A stretch of DNA of 64,000 bases from Nitratidesulfovibrio sp. SRB-5 (GCF_019931275.1 NZ_JAIOTY010000001.1:1240001-1304000), one strand, 5' to 3'. Positions 35,976-44,330 are shown, numbered from the stretch's first letter. Made by a program: numbers and translations. Notes: generated from the letters alone by a model not told the origin.

Positions 35976-35997
35976 CATGTTGCATTTCCGTAACATG
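35976..35997. promoter_or_regulatory. Palindrome CATGTTGC-N6-GTAACATG, likely activator site
   Basis: It lies between the divergent sigma-54 promoters of islA (about 140-160 bp away) and the amidohydrolase (about 170-190 bp away), in the range of enhancer sites for sigma-54 activators. The core GTTGC-N6-GTAAC recurs at 37295-37310 before the binding-protein gene. Confidence 0.55.
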
Positions 35998-36053
35998 TCC
36001 GCATCGGATGAATGGAAACAGGGGGTTGTGCGGGGGTCCGGCATGATGCATGG

Positions 36054-36103
36054 GCGCAACATGGCGCAACATGGCGCAACTTGATGCAACATGGCTCAAC
36101 ATG
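36054..36103. repeat. Five tandem 10-bp repeats, GCAACATGGC consensus
   Basis: GCAAC starts at 36056, 36066, 36076 and 36086, with TCAAC at 36096: exactly one step of 10 bp each. CAACATG is half of the palindrome at 35976-35997, so these may be phased half-sites for the same protein. Confidence 0.75.
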
Positions 36104-36166
36104 AACGCGGCATGGGTGCAGGGATGCAAGGGGCACGGGGGCACGCCGCTGCACCGCACGACCGGG

Positions 36167-36183
36167 GCGGCATGTCTCTTGCT
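36167..36183 (+). promoter_or_regulatory. Sigma-54 promoter of the amidohydrolase
   Basis: GCGGCATG-TCTC-TTGCT: GG at 36169 and GC at 36181 have the exact 12-base register. The TTGCT block is perfect and the -24 block lacks only its leading T. It sits about 35 bases before ATG 36219. Confidence 0.65.
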
Positions 36184-36218
36184 TTTCGGGGTGCACACCC
36201 CTTACCTCAGGAGTCCCC

Positions 36219-37055
36219 ATGCCTGTCATCGACTTTCGCTTCCGGCCCAATACGCCGGAAACCATCACCGGCATCGCCACCAGCAACATGTTCAAGGCTG
36301 CCTGCGCGGCCATCGGCTTCGAACGGCGCAAGCCCCAACCCCTTGAGGACATCGTGGCGGGCCTGGCGGCGCGCGGCGTCACGCGCTGCGTGATCACCGG
36401 GCGCGACAGCGAGACCACCTACGGCTCCCCGTCCAACAACGGGAGCGTGCTGGCCTTCGTGCGGGCGTATCCGGAACTGTTCACCGGTTTCTGGGGGGTG
36501 GACCCGCACAAGGGCATGGCCGCCGTGCGCGAACTGCGCCACGCCGTGGCGGAACTGGGCATGCGCGGCGCCGCCATCGACCCGTACCTGGCGCACCTGC
36601 GGCCCGACGAGGCGCGCTACTACCCGGTGTACGCGGCCTGCTGCGATCTGGGCATCCCGGTGGTGGTCACCACGGCCCCGCCGCCGCAGGTGCCCGGCGC
36701 GGTGATGGGCTACACCGACCCGCGCCACGTGGACGTGGTGGCCCGCGACTTTCCGGACCTGCGCATCGTCATGAGCCACGGCGGGTATCCCTTCGTGAAC
36801 GAGGCCATCTTCGCCTGCCTGCGCAACGCCAACGTGTACATGGACTGCTCGGAGTACGAGCTTGCGCCCATGGCCGATGCCTACGTGCAGGCCATGAACA
36901 CCCTGATCCCCGACAAGGTGGTGTTCGCCAGCGCGCATCCGTTCATCGAACAGGCGGACGCGCTGGACATCTACGCCAGCATGCCCCTTTCCGCAGAGGT
37001 GCGGGAAAAGGTGATGTACCGCAATGCGTTGCGCGTGCTGGGAGAGACGGCATGA
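36219..37055 (+). CDS. Amidohydrolase-2 family metal-dependent hydrolase
   Basis: 278 residues, TIM-barrel type (PF04909-like): MPVIDFRFRP replaces the usual HxH start, and HKGMAAVRELRHAVAELGMRGAAIDPYL, MSHGGYPFVNEAI and VVFASAHPFIEQAD mark later strands. The first strand has Asp-Phe-Arg rather than His-x-His, so the metal site differs from typical members. Relatives include decarboxylases and lactone or amide hydrolases. AGGAG lies 6 bases before ATG 36219. A sigma-54 promoter precedes it and a terminator follows, so it is a single-gene unit in the sulfonate locus; processing of another sulfonate or amide substrate is a guess. Confidence 0.75.
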   Translation: MPVIDFRFRPNTPETITGIATSNMFKAACAAIGFERRKPQPLEDIVAGLAARGVTRCVITGRDSETTYGSPSNNGSVLAFVRAYPELFTGFWGVDPHKGMAAVRELRHAVAELGMRGAAIDPYLAHLRPDEARYYPVYAACCDLGIPVVVTTAPPPQVPGAVMGYTDPRHVDVVARDFPDLRIVMSHGGYPFVNEAIFACLRNANVYMDCSEYELAPMADAYVQAMNTLIPDKVVFASAHPFIEQADALDIYASMPLSAEVREKVMYRNALRVLGETA

Positions 37056-37141
37056 GGCCGTCTGGCGGGCGGTAGTCCGGCCCGGCTGCCTTGCGGGGAC
37101 GTGGAATGAACGTTCATGCTTTCCCAATCTGACGTGTCTTG

Positions 37142-37161
37142 ATGAGTGATCGATCGCTCAT
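37142..37161. promoter_or_regulatory. 20-bp near-palindrome after the amidohydrolase
   Basis: ATGAGTGATCGATCGCTCAT is symmetric except for one pair. It lies 24 bases before the terminator at 37185, so it may be an operator or simply an RNA hairpin. Confidence 0.35.
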
Positions 37162-37184
37162 GCTCCGCCGTTGATTTCGCAATA

Positions 37185-37220
37185 GCCATCAATACTCTTG
37201 TATTGATGGCTTTTCTTTTC
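37185..37220 (+). terminator. Intrinsic terminator of the amidohydrolase gene
   Basis: GCCATCAATAC and GTATTGATGGC form a perfect 11-bp stem around TCTT, followed by TTTTCTTTTC. It separates the amidohydrolase from the transporter operon. Confidence 0.9.
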
Positions 37221-37275
37221 AAGGCCGCGTGTGGCTTGGAGGCGTCTGGCAGTGGTGCGCTTGGCGGGGCGAATG

Positions 37276-37310
37276 GTTGCATGTTTGCAACATGGTTGCA
37301 CTGTTGTAAC
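37276..37310. promoter_or_regulatory. Activator-type palindromes before the transporter operon
   Basis: CATGTT-TGC-AACATG (37280-37294) and GTTGC-N6-GTAAC (37295-37310) are adjacent. A further TGCAACATG occurs at 37388-37396. The set lies 90-200 bp before the sigma-54 promoter at 37479, matching the elements upstream of islA and the amidohydrolase. Confidence 0.55.
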
Positions 37311-37478
37311 GTATTCGCGTAATATCCTGAAAGTAAAGGAGTACCGTTGTGGCTGGCTGGTGTGATATCGGAAGGTTGGTACAAAAATGCAACATGATCC
37401 GGCTCGGATGGGCAGGCGTTTTCCATGATTGTGCCTGACGGGAACAAGGTGGGTGCGTGAAATGCGCTGCAACTCGCT

Positions 37479-37495
37479 TTGGTATCGTACTTGCT
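37479..37495 (+). promoter_or_regulatory. Sigma-54 promoter of the transporter operon
   Basis: TTGGTATCGTACTTGCT has GG (37481) and GC (37493) in the right register and a perfect TTGCT block. It differs from consensus at two positions of the -24 block. It lies about 180 bases before ATG 37673. Confidence 0.65.
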
Positions 37496-37672
37496 CTGGC
37501 CACATCAGGGTCAGCCCCCCCGCCGCACGAACGGCGCCCGCGTGAACCATGCTCTGACCAGGGGGAACCCCTGAGTTGTACCGGCAATGGAACGAAACCC
37601 GACCGGCAGCGCCTTGATGAGCCGGAGCAACCAGATCAACACAACCCGCACCCGGACCGCAGGAGAAACACG

Positions 37673-38788
37673 ATGCTAAGACCGTCATGGCGTTTCATCA
37701 CGGGCCTGACCCTGCTCACGCTGTCCCTTGCCTCCACCGCGATGGCCGAGAAATTCGTGGTGGGCTACCAGCCTTACGACACCATCTCGTACCAGGCCAT
37801 CGTCAACGCGGAACTCGGCCTGTGGAAGAAGTACGTGCCGCAGGGCACGGAAATCGAATTCCAGGGTGCGCTGCAAGGCACCGTGGTCGCCAACAACATG
37901 TTGGCCGACAAGGCGCACATCGGCTACATGAGCGTGATGCCCGCCACCATCCTGTGCTCCAAGCCCGAGCAGGCGGAGATCAAGATGGTGGCCACCCTGG
38001 GCATGTCCGAGGGCACCCGTTGCTCGCTGGTCCTGGTCCGCAAGGACGCCCCCCGCTTTGAATCCGTCGAGGCCCTGGCCCGCTGGATGGACGACAAGGT
38101 CATCGCCGCGCCCAAGGGCAGCGCGTCCGACCAGTACCTGATGCGCTTCTTCGAAAAGTACAACGTGAAGCCGAAGGAATACCTCAACCAGTCCATCGAG
38201 GTCATCGGCACCAACTTCCGCATCGGCAAGATCGACGCCGCCTCGCTGTGGGAACCCACCCTGTCGCGCATCGCCGACGACGTGGGCGAGGGCGTGGCGC
38301 ACATCGCCGCCGACGGTCGCGCCTGCGACAACCCCGATCTCGGCATCCTGGTCATGCGCAAGGACTTCATGGAGAAGCACCCCGACGTGGCCAAGGGCTA
38401 CCTGCGCGCCGAACTGGAGGCCCAGCGCTTCCTGCTGGACCCCGCCAACTGGTCCAAGGTCATCGACATGGTGTCCAAGCACGCCAGCGGCATTCCCAAG
38501 CAGGTGCTGTGGTACTCGCTGTACGGCAAGATTCCGGCCGATTCCAAGGAATCCGTGCGCGAGTGGAAGTCGTTCTACTTCAACGAGCGTGAACGCAAGA
38601 ACATCGCCGAAGTGGCGCCCTTCCTGCTGAAGGACAAGCGCATCAAGGCGCTGCCCCCCGAAGGCACCGTGGATGACGCCATGGCCCGTGCCGCGGTCAA
38701 GGAAGCCGGCATCACCCCGGTCAGCGACAGCGTGACCCTGGGCGTGATCGAAGGCGCCCCCGCCAGCGCCAGCCCGTTCAAGGAGTAA
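37673..38788 (+). CDS. Sulfonate/taurine-type ABC transporter substrate-binding protein
   Basis: 371 residues. Signal peptide at 1-23 (basic start, LTLLTLSLASTAMA, then cleavage). The mature part is a periplasmic binding protein of the SsuA/TauA/NMT1 class: FVVGYQPYDTISYQAIVNAELGLWKKY, VANNMLADKAHIGYMSVMPATI, VIAAPKGSASDQYLMRFF and KIDAASLWEP. It delivers the substrate to the two permeases encoded next. Its place beside islA suggests isethionate or another alkylsulfonate; nitrate or pyrimidine-type ligands are possible for the fold. AGGAG lies 9 bases before ATG 37673. Confidence 0.82.
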   Translation: MLRPSWRFITGLTLLTLSLASTAMAEKFVVGYQPYDTISYQAIVNAELGLWKKYVPQGTEIEFQGALQGTVVANNMLADKAHIGYMSVMPATILCSKPEQAEIKMVATLGMSEGTRCSLVLVRKDAPRFESVEALARWMDDKVIAAPKGSASDQYLMRFFEKYNVKPKEYLNQSIEVIGTNFRIGKIDAASLWEPTLSRIADDVGEGVAHIAADGRACDNPDLGILVMRKDFMEKHPDVAKGYLRAELEAQRFLLDPANWSKVIDMVSKHASGIPKQVLWYSLYGKIPADSKESVREWKSFYFNERERKNIAEVAPFLLKDKRIKALPPEGTVDDAMARAAVKEAGITPVSDSVTLGVIEGAPASASPFKE

Positions 38789-38914
38789 GGACCGACGGTC
38801 CGCCTTCCCGTGGCGGGCGCGGGACGCACATCCCGTGCCCGCCTGACGGGCCGCCCAGGCCGCTCCCCCCTCCCTCGGGGACGGGCGGGACGGCCAACCA
38901 AGCCGGAGGAATCC

Positions 38915-39790
38915 GTGAGCACCGCAAGCGCCGCCACCGCCACGCGCAACGACGCCGCACCCAGTTCCCTGGAGATGACCCTGTTCTGCCTCAGGGAGTG
39001 GTTGAAGAGCGTCGCCCCTTACCTGAACCTGCTCGGCATCGTCGGCTTCATTTTCCTGTGGTACCTGCTGACCGAAAAACTGAAGGTGCCGTGGTTCAAC
39101 AAGCTGCCGGGGCCCGTGGGGGTATATGAGGAATGGGTGTCGCAGGATCCGTCCTACGGCATCTCCCTGTACACCCCCGAATACTACCAGCACATCCTGA
39201 CCAGCATCTGGCGTGTGTTGCAGGCCTTCTTCCTGGCCACGTTCCTGGGCGTGCCCGTGGGGCTGATGATGGGCTGGAAGAAGACTTTCAAGGACTACAC
39301 CTTTCCGCTGCTGGAGACGCTGCGCCCCATCCCCATGCTGGCGTGGGTGCCGCTGTCCATCCTGATGTGGCCGGGCCGCGAGGCGTCCATCATCTTCCTG
39401 ACCTTTCTGGGCTCGTTCTTCGCCACGGTGCTGAACACCCTGCTGGGTGTGGAATCCATCGACGAGGTGTACTTCCGCGCGGCCCATTCGCTGGGTGCGA
39501 AGCCCCGCCACGTGTTCTTCAAGGTGATCCTGCCGGGCGCGTTGCCGTTCATCTTCACCGGGTTGCAGATCAGCATGGGCTTTGCCTGGTTCTCGCTGGT
39601 GGCCGGAGAGATGCTGGCCGGCGAATACGGCCTTGGCTACCTGATCTGGAACTCGTTCATCATGGTGCAGTACCCGGTCATCGTCATCGCCATGGTCACG
39701 CTGGGGGTCATCGGCTGGCTGAGCAGCGCGCTGATCCGCATGGTGGGCAACCGGCTGATGCAATGGAAGGTGAGGGAGGAAATCCGATGA
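38915..39790 (+). CDS. ABC transporter permease 1 (SsuC/TauC-like)
   Basis: 291 residues with about six transmembrane helices. The permease-ATPase coupling loop (EAA motif) reads FRAAHSLGAKPRHVFFKVILPGALPFI. GTG 38915 is preceded by GGAGGAATCC, a good ribosome-binding site. The stop overlaps the next ATG (ATGA). It is the first of two permeases in the operon; the pair are similar to each other and probably form a heterodimer. Confidence 0.85.
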   Translation: MSTASAATATRNDAAPSSLEMTLFCLREWLKSVAPYLNLLGIVGFIFLWYLLTEKLKVPWFNKLPGPVGVYEEWVSQDPSYGISLYTPEYYQHILTSIWRVLQAFFLATFLGVPVGLMMGWKKTFKDYTFPLLETLRPIPMLAWVPLSILMWPGREASIIFLTFLGSFFATVLNTLLGVESIDEVYFRAAHSLGAKPRHVFFKVILPGALPFIFTGLQISMGFAWFSLVAGEMLAGEYGLGYLIWNSFIMVQYPVIVIAMVTLGVIGWLSSALIRMVGNRLMQWKVREEIR

Positions 39791-40638
39791 ATACGGCAGA
39801 AGCGCTTTCCGTGCCCGCGCCGCGCGGGCAGATCAGCATCCGCAACGTCTCCAAGGTGTATGACCCGGACGGGGCCAAGGTGCTGGCGGTGGACAACTGC
39901 TCCATGGAGATAGCGGCGGGCGAGTTCTGCGTGGTGGTGGGGCCCTCGGGCTGCGGCAAGACCACGCTGCTCAACGCCATTGCCGGGTTTCACGGCATCA
40001 CGTCGGGCGAGATACTGCTGGACGGCAAGCTGCTGTGCGGCCCCGGCAAGACGCCGCCGCCCGGCTCCGACCGCATCGTGGTCTTCCAGAACGGGGCGCT
40101 GTTCCCCTGGTACACCGTGCTCGACAACGTGACCTTCGGCCCGGTGGTGCAAGGCGCCATGCCCGAGCGCGAGGCGCGCGACAGGGCGCGCGAACTGCTG
40201 GCGCAGATGGGGCTGGAGGGCATCGGCGGCAACTACCCCAGCGAGATATCGTCGGGCATGCGCCGCCGGGTGGAGATAGCCCGGGCCATGATGACCGACC
40301 CCAGCGTGCTGCTGCTGGACGAACCCTTCCGGGCCATGGACGCCCTGACCAAGACGGTGGTCCACCAGTTCCTGCTGGACGTGTACGACCGCAGCAACAA
40401 GACCATCTTCTTCATCACCCACGACCTGGAAGAGGCCATCTTCCTCGGCACCAAGGTGTACATCATGACCACGCGCCCGGCCCGCATCAAGACCGTGCTG
40501 GACGTGGACATCCCGAGGCCGCGCGACTTCCGCGTGCTGTCGTCGTCGAAGTACATCAAGCTGAAGAAGGAATGCATCGAGGCCGTGCACGAGGAGGCCT
40601 TGAAGGCGTTCAAGGCGGGCGAACGGGAAATGGCCTGA
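39787..40638 (+). CDS. ABC transporter ATP-binding protein 1 (SsuB/TauB-like)
   Basis: 283 residues. Walker A GPSGCGKTT, Q-loop VFQNGALFPW, Walker B VLLLDEPF and H-loop FITHDLEEAIF are present. The signature motif is EISSGMRRRVEIARA, where the usual LSGGQ/LSGGM has changed to ISSGM. The C-terminus has the RPRDFRVLSSSKYIKLKKECIEAVHEEA tail seen in this family. It overlaps permease 1 by four bases. Confidence 0.88.
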   Translation: MNTAEALSVPAPRGQISIRNVSKVYDPDGAKVLAVDNCSMEIAAGEFCVVVGPSGCGKTTLLNAIAGFHGITSGEILLDGKLLCGPGKTPPPGSDRIVVFQNGALFPWYTVLDNVTFGPVVQGAMPEREARDRARELLAQMGLEGIGGNYPSEISSGMRRRVEIARAMMTDPSVLLLDEPFRAMDALTKTVVHQFLLDVYDRSNKTIFFITHDLEEAIFLGTKVYIMTTRPARIKTVLDVDIPRPRDFRVLSSSKYIKLKKECIEAVHEEALKAFKAGEREMA

Positions 40639-40700
40639 TCTCCATCGTCTTTTCGCCCGTTGGGGTTTCCCTGAAGGGCGCGAAGCGTGGCCGTTGGGCA

Positions 40701-40789
40701 AGTTTGCGAACCCTGCGGACATCGTGCGCAACAGGGGCGAACATTGCCTGCCATGGCTTTGCCGTCCTTGCCCGCAAGGTTCGCAAGCT
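40701..40789. repeat. Distant inverted repeat between the two transporter halves
   Basis: AGTTTGCGAACC (40701-40712) and GGTTCGCAAGCT (40778-40789) are complementary with one mismatch, 65 bases apart. They lie in the 286-base gap between ATPase 1 and permease 2. No other feature was found there. Confidence 0.5.
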
Positions 40790-40924
40790 CGCCTGAAGGC
40801 TGAGGCATATTCCCGCATGGCAGGCTGGTTTTCCCCGCCGGGGAGCGAAAACCCTGCCTTGGAGACAGCCCCGGTATTCCGGACCGCCCCCCCGTACACC
40901 ACCGGACACCAGCGGAGACACATC

Positions 40925-41734
40925 ATGACTACAGCAGTACTCGCGCAAGGGTTCAACTGGACCCGATGCCGCAGGAAGATCGCCAACATATCCACGGCGC
41001 GCGGCATCGCCGCCATTGTCGTGTTCACCATTGTCTGGGAACTGTGCACCCGGCTGCACGTGCCCATCATCGGCAACGTGCCCGCGCCCTCTGCGGTGCT
41101 GGCGGCACTGGGCAAGCAACTGGTCAGCGCCGAATACTGGCTGTCCTGGCGCGACAGCTGCCTGCGCATCCTGTCCGGCTTCGTGCTGGCCCAGGTGCTG
41201 GGCATTCCGCTGGGGCTGCTGATGGGCATGAACCGCACCGCGCGCGAGATCATCTACCCGGTGTTCGAGATCATGCGCCCCATCCCGCCGCTGGCCTGGG
41301 TGCCCGCATCGGTCATCTTCTGGCCCACGTCGGAAATGTCCATGATGTTCGTTGTGTTCCTGGGCGGGTTCTTCACCGTGGTGCTGAACATCGTGGGCGG
41401 CGCGCGCAGCATCGACATCCGCTACATACGCGCGGCCCATTCGCTGGGCTCGTCGCGCTCGGACATCTTCTGGCGGGTGATGCTGCCCGCCACCCTGCCC
41501 AGCATCGTGGTGGGCATGACCGTGGGCATGGGCATCACCTGGGCGGTGGTGGTGGCGGCAGAGATGATCGCCAGCCGTTCCGGCCTGGGGTTTCTGACGT
41601 GGCGCGCCTACGTGGCGGGCGAGTATCCGCTGATCGTCATCGGCATGATGAGCATCGGCATCGCGGGCTACATGTCGTCCGCACTGATCCGCTTCATCGG
41701 CAGCAGGCTTACGCCCTGGCTGCGGGTATTCTAG
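40925..41734 (+). CDS. ABC transporter permease 2 (SsuC/TauC-like)
   Basis: 269 residues with about six transmembrane helices. The EAA loop reads IRAAHSLGSSRSDIFWRVMLPATLPSIV, and RPIPPLAWVPASVIFW matches the RPIPMLAWVPLSILMW of permease 1. The start ATG at 40925 has a weak ribosome-binding site (GGAGAC, 8-13 bases upstream). Seven bases separate it from ATPase 2. Confidence 0.85.
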   Translation: MTTAVLAQGFNWTRCRRKIANISTARGIAAIVVFTIVWELCTRLHVPIIGNVPAPSAVLAALGKQLVSAEYWLSWRDSCLRILSGFVLAQVLGIPLGLLMGMNRTAREIIYPVFEIMRPIPPLAWVPASVIFWPTSEMSMMFVVFLGGFFTVVLNIVGGARSIDIRYIRAAHSLGSSRSDIFWRVMLPATLPSIVVGMTVGMGITWAVVVAAEMIASRSGLGFLTWRAYVAGEYPLIVIGMMSIGIAGYMSSALIRFIGSRLTPWLRVF

Positions 41735-41741
41735 GAGGGCC

Positions 41742-42752
41742 ATGATGGACGCCGTGACGACGCAACTGACGCCCGGCATGGGCGCGGGTGAAATGGTGGT
41801 GGAGAACGTGGCCAAGGGCTTCGGCGTGGGGCCGCTGCGCAAACAGGTGCTGCGCAGTTGTTCCTTCGTGCTCGAAAAGGGCAAGCTCACCGTGCTCATC
41901 GGCCCTTCCGGCTGCGGCAAGAGCACCCTGGTCAACGCGCTGGCGGGTTACGAAACGCCCGATTCCGGCAAGGTGCTCATCGACGGCCAGCCCGTGACAG
42001 GGCCGGGGCCGGACCGGCTGGTGGTGTTTCAGGAAACCGCGCTGTTTCCGTGGATGACCACCTTCGAGAACGTCAGCTACGGCCCGCGCGCGCAACGCAA
42101 GCTGCCGCAGCACGAATATGCCGAAGAAACCATGAAGCTGCTGGAACTGGTGGGCCTGAAGGACTTCAAGGACAAGTATCCGGCCCAGCTTTCCGGCGGC
42201 ATGCAGCGCCGCGCCGAACTGGTGCGGGCCATGATAAACCGGCCCAAGGTCATGCTGATGGACGAACCCTTCCGGGGGCTGGACGCCATGACCCGCGCCC
42301 TGATGCAGGAATACTACGTGCGGCTGTTCGAGCAGCACCGGGGCACCAACCTGTTCGTCACATCGGAGCTGGAAGAGGCCATCTTCCTGGCCGACAACCT
42401 GCTCATCCTCACCAACCGGCCCGCCTGCGTGAAGAAGGTGATCCAGGTGAACCTGCCCCGGCCACGCACGTTCGATATGATGACCTCTGCCGAGTACCAG
42501 CGCTGCAAGTTCGAGGCGCTGGAACTGCTGCACGAGGAGGCCATGAAGTCGTTCGCCTCCGGCGGGGTGAACGCCGCAGACTTCCTTGAAGCCTGCTCCC
42601 AGATGGGGCAGGATCAGGCCCAGCCCACCTGCCTTGGCCTGGACGCCATGGCCTCGCCGGATACGCCGGTGTCGCCGGACGCCCCGGTCTCGCCGGACGC
42701 CACGAGCGGTACCGGGGAGCGAAAGGCGGACCGGGCGGTACCCGGGCAGTAG
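41742..42752 (+). CDS. ABC transporter ATP-binding protein 2, H-loop histidine replaced
   Basis: 336 residues. Walker A GPSGCGKST, Q-loop VFQETALFPW, signature QLSGGMQRRAEL and Walker B VMLMDEPFRGLDA are intact. The switch region reads LFVTSELEEAIF, so the conserved catalytic histidine (THD in ATPase 1) is Ser here. It has a ~75-residue C-terminal extension that ends in a repeat of SPDTPVSPDAPVSPDA type. Together with the changed signature of ATPase 1, this suggests an asymmetric heterodimer with one weak ATP site. It ends the transporter operon. Confidence 0.85.
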   Translation: MMDAVTTQLTPGMGAGEMVVENVAKGFGVGPLRKQVLRSCSFVLEKGKLTVLIGPSGCGKSTLVNALAGYETPDSGKVLIDGQPVTGPGPDRLVVFQETALFPWMTTFENVSYGPRAQRKLPQHEYAEETMKLLELVGLKDFKDKYPAQLSGGMQRRAELVRAMINRPKVMLMDEPFRGLDAMTRALMQEYYVRLFEQHRGTNLFVTSELEEAIFLADNLLILTNRPACVKKVIQVNLPRPRTFDMMTSAEYQRCKFEALELLHEEAMKSFASGGVNAADFLEACSQMGQDQAQPTCLGLDAMASPDTPVSPDAPVSPDATSGTGERKADRAVPGQ

Positions 42753-42817
42753 ACCGGACCCGGAGCGCCGCCGGGAGCGGACCCCGGGGGGAGCGTTGCC
42801 GCCGGGCCGTGTCCGGG

Positions 42818-42867
42818 CCACACACGCCGCGCTGCGGCGGGGCCACACACGCCGCGCTGCGGCGGGG
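42818..42867. repeat. Perfect 25-bp tandem duplication
   Basis: Units 42818-42842 and 42843-42867 are identical; each holds a GCCGC-GCT-GCGGC mini-hairpin. They lie in the 286-base spacer between ATPase 2 and the exporter gene and may act as transcription-slowing or mRNA-end structures. Confidence 0.75.
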
Positions 42868-43038
42868 CCACATTTGCCGGGCGGCAGCCGGACGGTGTCC
42901 GACTGCCGCCCCCCGGTTTCGATGTTCCCGTTCGTTCTGAACGGGCCTGGACGGAAACCCGGTCCTGCGGTAGCCCGGTCCGTCCCGCACCTCAACCGGC
43001 GCACGGTGCTTCCGCGCCATGCGCCCCCCCGGAGCCTC

Positions 43039-43776
43039 ATGACCGAAGGCCTGCTCATCGCCATGCTGGGCTGGTGGCTTGGCGGCTTCATCAACAACAT
43101 CGTGGGGTTTGGCGCTGCGCTGGTGGCCCTGCCCGTGGTGGCGCTGGGCAACGACATGGCCGTGGCGGTGCCCGGCTCGGCGCTCATCGTGCTGGCCCTC
43201 AACGTGCAAATGGCCTGGAACTACCGCCACCACCTGGAAGGCGGCATCGGCGTGTGGCCCCTGATCCTGGGCGGCTTGCCGGGTGCCCTGGTGGGGGTGC
43301 TGCTGCTGCGCCACATTCCCGATGCCGGACTGCGCCTTGGCCTTGGCGGGCTGCTCGTGGCGTATGCCCTGTGGGGGCTGCTGTGCGCAAAACCCCACCG
43401 CAGGGCGCTGCATGGCGTCTGGGGGGCCGTGGCCGGGTTCTTTTCCACCAGTCTGGGCACGGCCTACGGCATCAACGGGCCGTCGCTGGCCATCTACCTG
43501 TCGTTTCGGGGGGGCACCCCGCAGCAGACCAAGGCCGCGCTGGGCGTGTTCTTCATCGCCAGCGGCACCATCATCGTGGTCGCGCAGATACTGGCGGGCG
43601 TGCAGTCTGCGGAGACGGTGTTGCAGTTCGCCGCATCGCTGCCGTCGGTGATGCTGGGGGGATGGGCGGGTATCGCGCTTTCCCGGCGCCTGCCCGACGG
43701 GAATCTGCACGGCGCGCTGTTCGTGATGCTGCTGGTCATGGGCGCCAACCTCATCCGGCAGGCCATGGTGGGCTGA
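43039..43776 (+). CDS. TauE/SafE-family sulfite or sulfonate exporter
   Basis: 245 residues with about seven to eight transmembrane helices. The two repeats begin with GGFINNIVGFGAALVALPVVAL and GFFSTSLGTAYGINGPSLAIYLSF, the TauE/SafE signatures. The family moves sulfite, sulfoacetate or similar anions across the inner membrane. Here it could remove excess sulfite made by IslA, although sulfite is also the respiratory substrate. GGAG lies 5 bases before ATG 43039. Confidence 0.82.
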   Translation: MTEGLLIAMLGWWLGGFINNIVGFGAALVALPVVALGNDMAVAVPGSALIVLALNVQMAWNYRHHLEGGIGVWPLILGGLPGALVGVLLLRHIPDAGLRLGLGGLLVAYALWGLLCAKPHRRALHGVWGAVAGFFSTSLGTAYGINGPSLAIYLSFRGGTPQQTKAALGVFFIASGTIIVVAQILAGVQSAETVLQFAASLPSVMLGGWAGIALSRRLPDGNLHGALFVMLLVMGANLIRQAMVG

Positions 43777-44330
43777 CCCCGCGCGGCCCGATTCCGCGTG
43801 GGGGGATCGCTCGCGTCCGTCCCAGCACAGGCTGACCGCGCGCAAGCTGTCTGGGCGCAAGCTGTCTGGGCGCTGTTGGTTTCATTTCGCACCTCCTTTC
43901 CGGTCGTTGCATCCCGCAGGCCGTGCTGTTCCGCCCCCGCCGCATTCCATGGGGGCAACCCGGCGTTTCGCCACCCCTCCGCCTTGCCGCATTGCGGCAT
44001 TTCATCCCTCCATCATCGACCATGCTCGCGAGCACCCGGAGTTTTTCGCGTGCGTCGTCTCTTGTCGTGCCGAAGTGTGCATGTCCGTGTTGCGCATGGC
44101 AACGGGATGCGATGATGTGGATTCTGAATGTGCTTTGTTTGACATGATTTACATGCTGGAATGCTACAGTTCTGGATGGAGATGCATCTGTTGGGCGGCC
44201 ATGATCGCCGTGCTCCATTTTTCCTGCGCGACGGCATGTTCGAGAATCTAATTGCCCGAAGCCAACGGCGCGTGGATACTATAGGCAGAGTCATCCTTGT
44301 CCCATCTTTTCGCGGAAAAGAGGAAAGCCC
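43777..44330. other. Intergenic region before the RND efflux operon
   Basis: 554 bases. It contains a 15-base tandem repeat GCGCAAGCTGTCTGG (43840-43869). A minus-strand frame of 44 codons starts at 43885 with a good AAAGGAGGTG ribosome-binding site (not called as a gene). The A+T-richer promoter area is at 44130-44200. Confidence 0.4.
44139..44167 (+). promoter_or_regulatory. Candidate sigma-70 promoter of the RND operon
   Basis: TTGACA (44139-44144) and TGCTAC (44162-44167) are 17 bases apart in the most A+T-rich part of the spacer. CATG-ATTTA-CATG just after the -35 could be an operator. Confidence 0.45.

Noticed and set aside
37457-37672. N-terminal extension of the binding protein beginning at 37457
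   Set aside because: It would place 72 Pro/Arg-rich residues before a normal signal peptide and overlap the sigma-54 promoter; ATG 37673 has AGGAG at good distance.
42818-42867. CRISPR-like array
   Set aside because: Only two units, directly abutting without spacers; it is a simple tandem duplication.
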